The notes below the pieces were generated by a model. It had not been told where the DNA came from. It made no database searches and worked only from the letters and a program-made list of their open reading frames with translations. Shown here piece after piece: positions 58,262-64,000 of a DNA stretch of 64,000 nt. The position numbers and the translations under genes were made by a program. Position 1 is the stretch's first letter. Each line of letters starts with the position of its first letter. This DNA comes from Metallyticus violacea (Eukaryota; Arthropoda; Insecta; Mantodea; Metallyticidae): contig CM060842.1 of assembly GCA_030762175.1 (NCBI GenBank), forward strand, positions 43,991,501 to 44,055,500, given 5' to 3'.

Positions 58262-59100
58262 CTACAATCCCGCTAATCTGAACTAATAGGAATCGATGCC
58301 TGTTCGGATTACGAAACTATTGCTATAATTAAGAGTACAACAATAATATGTAATTAAGCTTTCGCGGCTGGCAATTCTAATGTTGAAATTGATCATTACT
58401 GGGCTATTTTGCCACGGTCATGAGTTTAAAATTGATTAAAAGAATAATGCTTTCGCCAACTATACGACCGGCATATCAAAGACCACAGCTTTCACAACAC
58501 TCTTACCCTGTACCAATTCTAACGGTTCTGTACCTCTACCTCTGTAAACACTTTTACTTCACTGATGATGCCGACCGTAGCATCGGCGAAAGCTCTGGTT
58601 TATTATTATTAGGTTAAATCAAGAGAGAGAAACTTTTTTTTTATCAAATGCCTGCCCGATGTCTCATAAACTTGTAGGCATCCCCACGGCCTGAGGCCGT
58701 AGGGCGTCGCTACCTTATCTCAATGGAGATGATGAACATTATATGGATACGGTGTCAAATGAACTAAAGATGGCGCAAATGAGCTTGAAATCCTTGGCGC
58801 CTTAATGCCATTTGGTATTCATCTTCTCGGATTAGCAATTGCAAACGATACCATTGCGCTACGTAGGCGGTCCTGTTGAAATTAAATTTTGTGTACGTAC
58901 CAATTTTTTGTCTTGTGTTTTTGTAGATTGCATAAATGGCCAGTAACAGAAAGCATAGTTCTCACACACTTAAAGAAAAAATTGAAACATTGAAGGATTT
59001 TGGAAAGAAAGAAAGTACTACAAAATTAGTTGCTGGGTTTGGCATCGGTAAGGCAAACATAAGCGATTGGAAAAAGAGTCGTCAGCAGAAGTAACTGCAC
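58262..59100 (+). mobile_element. Tigger/pogo-type element: 5' end and DNA-binding exon
   Basis: The left end reads ACTACAATCCCGCTAATCTG, AACTAATAGG, then TGTTCGGATTACGAAA, a terminal sequence of the Tigger kind (CAGTA-AAC-TC--TAATCCGAAC). At ATG 58936-58938 an open frame begins ASNRKHSSHTLKEKIETLKD, FGKKESTTKLVAGFGIGKAN, ISDWKKSRQQK and ends at TAA 59092. This is a psq/CENP-B-type helix-turn-helix domain, which in these transposases binds the terminal repeats. The later part up to 59250 shows shifted fragments (RKTERNY, REISVTKE-like) and then fades. A SINE B fragment (58740-58877) and a 236-bp unit with GCTTTCGC ends lie between the end and the exon, probably later insertions. Confidence 0.6.
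58740..58877 (-). repeat. SINE B copy 3, partial
   Basis: AAATGAACTAAAGATGGCGC and AAATGAGCTTGAAATCCTTG match the middle of SINE B at 7793-7835. ATTCATCTTCTCGGATTA and a decayed head (CGATACCATTGCGCTACG) follow. The tail block with GCGACGTCTGTAG is missing. Confidence 0.65.
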
Positions 59101-59250
59101 AGCGTTACATATTAAAGTTTTCTAAAAGTACTTTTCTGTTGTTTCCCAAGAAAGACAGAGAGGAACTACTTCGTTCCGTGACTCGTGTGAGTGAGATTTC
59201 AGTTACCAAGGAGAATTCCAAGTAGAGGAATAGGTACAATATGGAATACA

Positions 59251-59727
59251 ATATTGTTTTCGGCTGTTCCTACCAAGGAAAGGCTTATGAAATAGTACAA
59301 AATGTGTAGCCACATCAAAAATTTAAATATTCTACGAATATCAATTACACAATATGATTGAAAATGTAGAAAATACACATTTTTTAAAGAAACTGCATTT
59401 CCACTGATTTGAAAAGCGGGGTAGAATACTGTTAAAAGTTAAAATGATGAAGAGAAACATGTGAATATATTAATAAATCTACTGTTATCTTTCTTCATTT
59501 TCACGGTCTACAAGTCCCTTGTTGTGAGAATGTGTCAGTTGCACGAGCATATTGAATTAATTCTTCCGTTTCAGGAGATATCCCTGTTTTTTGAGCCTAT
59601 TTTTAGTTGGATAGCTTCACTTGCTGACATTTTTCAATTGCCGCGCGTTAACCCACCTAACTGGGATGCCCATGGTTAAGGAAGGTCATCTTCATTTCTC
59701 TTACTTTTTAACTATTTTCTGGATCGC
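59251..59727. other. AT-rich non-coding DNA, no gene seen
   Basis: No recognisable feature. Confidence 0.6.
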
Positions 59728-59834
59728 ACCATCCTCCCTCTCCGGCATTTGCTATTTATGAGGACTGAGGAAAACCTGGAAAAACCCTCAGTTCTGGGAT
59801 TCGAACCCCAGACCTCCCGCTCACGAGTCGCGCC
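59728..59834 (-). repeat. SINE C partial copy (head and first body part)
   Basis: On the minus strand: GACTCGTGAGCGGGAGGTCT, B box GGTTCGAATCC, ACTGAGGGTTTTTCCAGG, TTTTCCTCAGTCCTCATAAA and GCAAATGCCGGAGAGGGAGG. The tail beginning CCGCTTGTGGTGCC is absent, as is the extreme 5' end. No duplication was seen. Confidence 0.85.
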
Positions 59835-62800
59835 ATAGTCACACTGGTAATCATTTACTTATGCTCTTAGTTCTGCTCTTAAGACAATGTTATAAGAAAT
59901 GCACTCATAAATGTTTTTTAAAATGTGTCATACGAACGCCATTATTGGGATTAACAATGAGGTATACATGTGCCAAACAATTAAGTCGTTGGTATCATGT
60001 GGAATGCACGTGAAAGAATGTGGAGGGACTTGTTCTGAAATACTGAGCTGTTAGTGTGGAGCTTCAAACTTCGGAGACAGAGGAAGTGTCGCCATACGCT
60101 CCGATAGGCCATCTTATTGGCAGACAATGAGAAGATGTAGAAATAAACTGTTTTCCAAGTAATAAACATAACGTTCTGATTGAAGTTTTGAGTATGATTG
60201 AATAATTCTTGGCGCCAATCCTAGTTCTATTATTTGCTGATTTTAAATAAGGATATTGAAGATATATTTGAATATTCGCCCTCATGTCCAGCCAGGATTG
60301 TAGTTTAATTCTACTAAATGTAGTAAGAGTATGAGATATTTTTTTTATCCTAGTGATAGTTATAATGTACGGTTAGTAAAGCGAGGTCTCTCAGTTGATT
60401 TGTGACAGTATTTTTCTTAGTATTTTTAAGGATTACCTCAACGTACAGTAAAACAAAAAGTTGCTCATTGTGAAATATTTAGACTAGCGCGAGGGTGTGC
60501 AAGGGTATTGCCTTTAGGGTTCTCTTCTTAGCAGCTGTTTATGATGTTTTTTTCTCCACAAATTCACTCAAATGGGATTAAATGTGTAAAGAGATCATTA
60601 ACTTAGTTTTTAATTATAAAAAAACATAAAAGTATCGTAGAGTGAAGCAACGGTGTCACGAATAGACCACGGTGATTCAAGGAGAAAAAATATTTATAGA
60701 AAGATCATGTTAACATATGCAATAAAAATGCCACCAAAAGAAAATCTTTTTATACCAACCCGTATTAAGAGGGATGTTGGCAGATCCAAAGTAAGAAGGG
60801 ATATAATTCATGATGGCAATTAAAACAGGGAAGAGGAAGAAGAATAATTAACTCTATGTGTCATTGCAGAATTCTACTGCAAAAAACGTTTAGTTTCTGT
60901 CCTTCATAGTTTAATCAGCAACAAAGGAGTGCAAGATGATTTGTACGCGCACGCACGCACGCACACATACATACAGGCTTAAGTATACGATGAAAAAATT
61001 TATTCCAACCCAGTTCTACTTTTCAACGAATTCGGCTTTACTCACATTGATCAATTAGTTCTGAAAATGTAAATCATTGCCTCAAGGAACGTATTCATGA
61101 CAAAAAATAAGAGTACAGAATAATTTACCTAATTTTTTGAAAGAAACAATTAAGTCATATATGTATGTATGTATAAAGTTATTCATTCTTGGCTACAGCA
61201 TCACCCGGTTTAAATCACAGTAATTTTATAAAGTTTAACTTAGGTGACTTCTTAGATATTCGTACAGAGGTGTAGGAAACTCCCGTTTGCTGGAAAAGAA
61301 GGTGAAATGATTTTAGTGAACTGAAATATCTCCTGACAAAGCGAGCAAATTCTATACGAAGTATGAATTACAAATGAACAGTTTTCGAGCAATATAATAA
61401 TTAATCTATTATTTTCCATATAATTTTCTCAGCAGACTGCACACAGAACACCAACAAGCAACGGAGTTTGGCGTTCACTCTTGTACGAGAGTGCATATCT
61501 CACCGAATCCTATATCCCGTTAGGCTATTAAAACAAGACTGCGCTCCGCTGCACTCACATTTTATAGCAAAGGCCCATCCGGTATAAAAGTTTGAGTGGA
61601 AATGAAAGTTGCTATTTATTAGATTTACTTTATTCTTGTGTTCCAATTTATTGATGCCGTCTTTCACAACTAATGTGCATGGATATCTAGTCTAGATATG
61701 GCGTTCTCTTTAGTTACTCATAAGCATAAAAATTGTGAATGCAATATTTTTAAGAATGCTATTACCTTTGTTGGCAGCAGTGTTTATTTGCCTCTCCATC
61801 TTCGTTACAAAATTTCTGCTGTCTACAAAACTGTTCAAGCTCTGAAATTTAATTTAAAGCGCAAACAACAAAAAAGTTCAGGAATTGCTTTTCAAGTTGA
61901 TGATTCGTGTGTAGGCAATGAGGCATAAAAATTGACGTTTACGAAACTCTTCCCATTTTGTTAATAGGTAACTTGAGAGCAAACTGGGTTTACTACTAAA
62001 TGCTAATGTACATGTTTTTCTGACAGATTATGTGGTAACATTGCCTCTAGCAAATATTAAGTCCGCTTAGTAGTAAATGGACCCAACAGGCGATTTGGTT
62101 TGTTTTACTCCACATAACACATATTCAAGTTTTAGTGTTATGAAACTGTTAGTGGTTTTTGTTTATGTATAGTAATTAAATTAGCTGCCATGGGGAATGA
62201 CATTTGAGCACACCAATTTGCATTATTTTTCGAGCCTAGCATTGCTGTTCACGGCATTAGAATTCGTTCACGGCTGTTTTCGCCAGGCTTATGGTGTCAC
62301 CAAAACAAAATCCGCACTAATATGTCCATGAACCGATGGAAATTAATTAAATGCATATGCAAAAACGTGTAACGCTGATAGCGAGTATTCTAAAGCGCTT
62401 AGTGTTGCGTGAGAAACGGATTCCTGCCCACAGCAGGTGAAGCAGTGTAGAAACTACCTACCAACTTTGCCTTTGACACGTTGGTATTTACAAGTAAAGT
62501 ATATAGAGTTGTAGAACTTGAATTAAAAGTATCTTTACGATTATTATTGACAATGTACGTTGTCAATCACAGCTAATTTATTAAACCTTTATGAACTTTT
62601 TACATGTTATTCATCGCTATCATTGTCTATATTTCTCTTTAATTACATCATATCAATTCGCTCATGCAAAGTGTCGATAATTTCACTAGAAAGTTTTAAC
62701 CCAATAGCAGATTCTTTCTCAAACCATTCCACATTTTTCTAGAGACAAAAACTTATGCCACTCTAGACATTTTCTAGCTTTTCTGATTTCAGAAGATTTC

Positions 62801-63888
62801 AGTCTGTTAAGGAGTGTCAAAGGTCAACTGGCAAAATACAGAGAGAATCCTATAACTCATACCTGTATATACATTTCGCCAGAATGTGGCCTATTTTAAA
62901 GATTTTTTTTAAGTTTGGTACGAAATGATCACTAGTTGCCTAAAATATTTTCCCTTATCAATATTCTCAAATTTAATTTTGAGTTGTTTTCCATATTATT
63001 TATTTTTCATATATACCTACTTACATGTATATATCGATAATCTCTCTAGAAATCTGATTATCAACTACTCCAAATTAGAATATATGTATATATGAATTTT
63101 AATTTAAGAAGACGCCGAAATGAAATTTGGAAATTTTGAATGTTTATTTTAAATTTTGCACAGACATTGCTCTGACTTTTAGTATCTCGTTTCGATATAA
63201 ACTTTCAGTTACATTTGTCAGTTTTTCATCATTTTTCTGTGAATCAAAACTATTGGTAAAACTCGCTTCTCGTTCATAAAATTTCAGCTTAGTTTGCAAA
63301 CAGTTGTAAACGCCTTCTAAATATTTTCTTACACGAAAGCTAGCATTGTTTGTTAATTAATACTTTTGGTAATTCTTAAAAACATATAAATGCACGTAAA
63401 TGGAAAACTTAGTAGTTGACTGTACTGAAAAAGATTATAAAAGCTATTTTTGACCTCATAAAAATGAAATTAATTTTTACAGAGAAAGGCCCGCAGAATG
63501 TCTCAAAAACTCATACAAATACATTAAAAAGTGTGGTAGAATATTATCTTTGAGTGCAGGCAAACGTACTAAAAGTTTAAAGTCGAGGAAAATGAGCTTG
63601 AAATTTCGGATGCCGAGCGCAGATGTTTTAAAATGACTGCTAAAAAAGTCAAAAAAGTCAAAAGTCAAAAAACGCCTGATACTTTCTTGGGGTTCAAAAC
63701 AATTTTATAAGCAAAAACAAATTATTTCTTTTTTGACCTAACGTGCCATTTTCACTTCAGATCCCCCTAGATGTGAGTGAACTGACTGTCCTATCTCTTA
63801 TTGATTTCTCTAGAGCGTTTGACTCAGCTTCAAAACTTAATCCAGTGCATTTATCTGAGAACTCCATCCAGTAGTTTTACTCTGTTGT
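59835..63888. other. AT-rich non-coding DNA, no gene seen
   Basis: About 4 kb with only simple repeats: a CACG/CACA run at 60945-60974 and a TATG run at 61159-61173. A frame of 76 codons at 61698-61928 is unrecognised. No transposase or SINE motif was found. Confidence 0.55.
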
Positions 63889-63929
63889 CGGTCCTGGTCG
63901 TCTAGTGGTAACCATACTTGCCTCCTAAA
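63889..63929 (+). repeat. SINE A head fragment
   Basis: CGGTCCTGGTCGTCTAGTGG and TAACCATACTTGCCTCCTAAA match the first 40 bp of SINE A, with the A box TCGTCTAGTGG. The sequence then leaves the family before the B box, so it is a fragment, not a copy cut by the window edge. The remaining 71 bp of the window hold nothing recognised. Confidence 0.75.
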
Positions 63930-64000
63930 GGAACCTTTGGTCTCCGGTGGCTCATTTCAGGATAACTTCGCTCTTTTCGTTTTGTAATAACTCAAATACC

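Overview
The window looks like non-coding, repeat-dominated DNA from a large, AT-rich animal genome, most likely an insect. No intact host protein-coding gene, rRNA, bona fide tRNA gene or CRISPR array can be supported: every open frame is short, and almost every recognisable protein motif belongs to a decayed transposable element. The insect assignment is inference from the several tRNA-derived SINE families, the abundance of mariner-type transposases (including the DD34D 'GDESWVYGYD' type) and the microsatellite load. The species cannot be named; a polyneopteran such as a cockroach or termite is only a guess.

Layout. 1-10 kb: a long foldback repeat (2066-2462), then SINE copies of three families (A, B, C) and a 50-bp micro-insertion with a perfect target-site duplication. 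10-20 kb: microsatellites, a Tc1-like remnant, SINEs C and E, and the best-preserved transposon of the window, a mariner with both inverted repeats and its TA duplication (16075-17391) but a dead transposase. 19-26 kb: two diverged, oppositely oriented copies of a MITE-like family with GTGTCCCAG ends, a small hairpin, and two SINE A copies with clear target-site duplications. 26-38 kb: an unrecognised basic ORF pair, SINE D, another micro-insertion, a second mariner lineage, an internally deleted Tc1/mariner element with intact ends (35845-36723) and the best SINE A copy. 38-46 kb: a candidate RFX X-box/CCAAT cluster, a LINE RNase H remnant, a mariner fragment and a Tigger-like fragment. 46-56 kb: a hAT C-terminus, another mariner, a pogo/jerky-type DNA-binding domain, an acidic pseudo-coding tract cut by a third micro-insertion, and a nested cluster in which a SINE sits inside an RTE-like LINE next to a mariner tail. 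56-64 kb: SINE fragments, a Tigger-type end with its HTH exon, and otherwise featureless AT-rich DNA.

The elements do not form a pathway. They are a record of successive insertions: LINE machinery moving tRNA-derived SINEs (seen as duplications next to poly-A tails) and DNA transposons that decayed, some leaving non-autonomous derivatives. The most unusual signal is a set of three insertions of only 44-64 bp. All three begin within about three bases of the same point in the SINE C tail, and each is flanked by its own target-site duplication.
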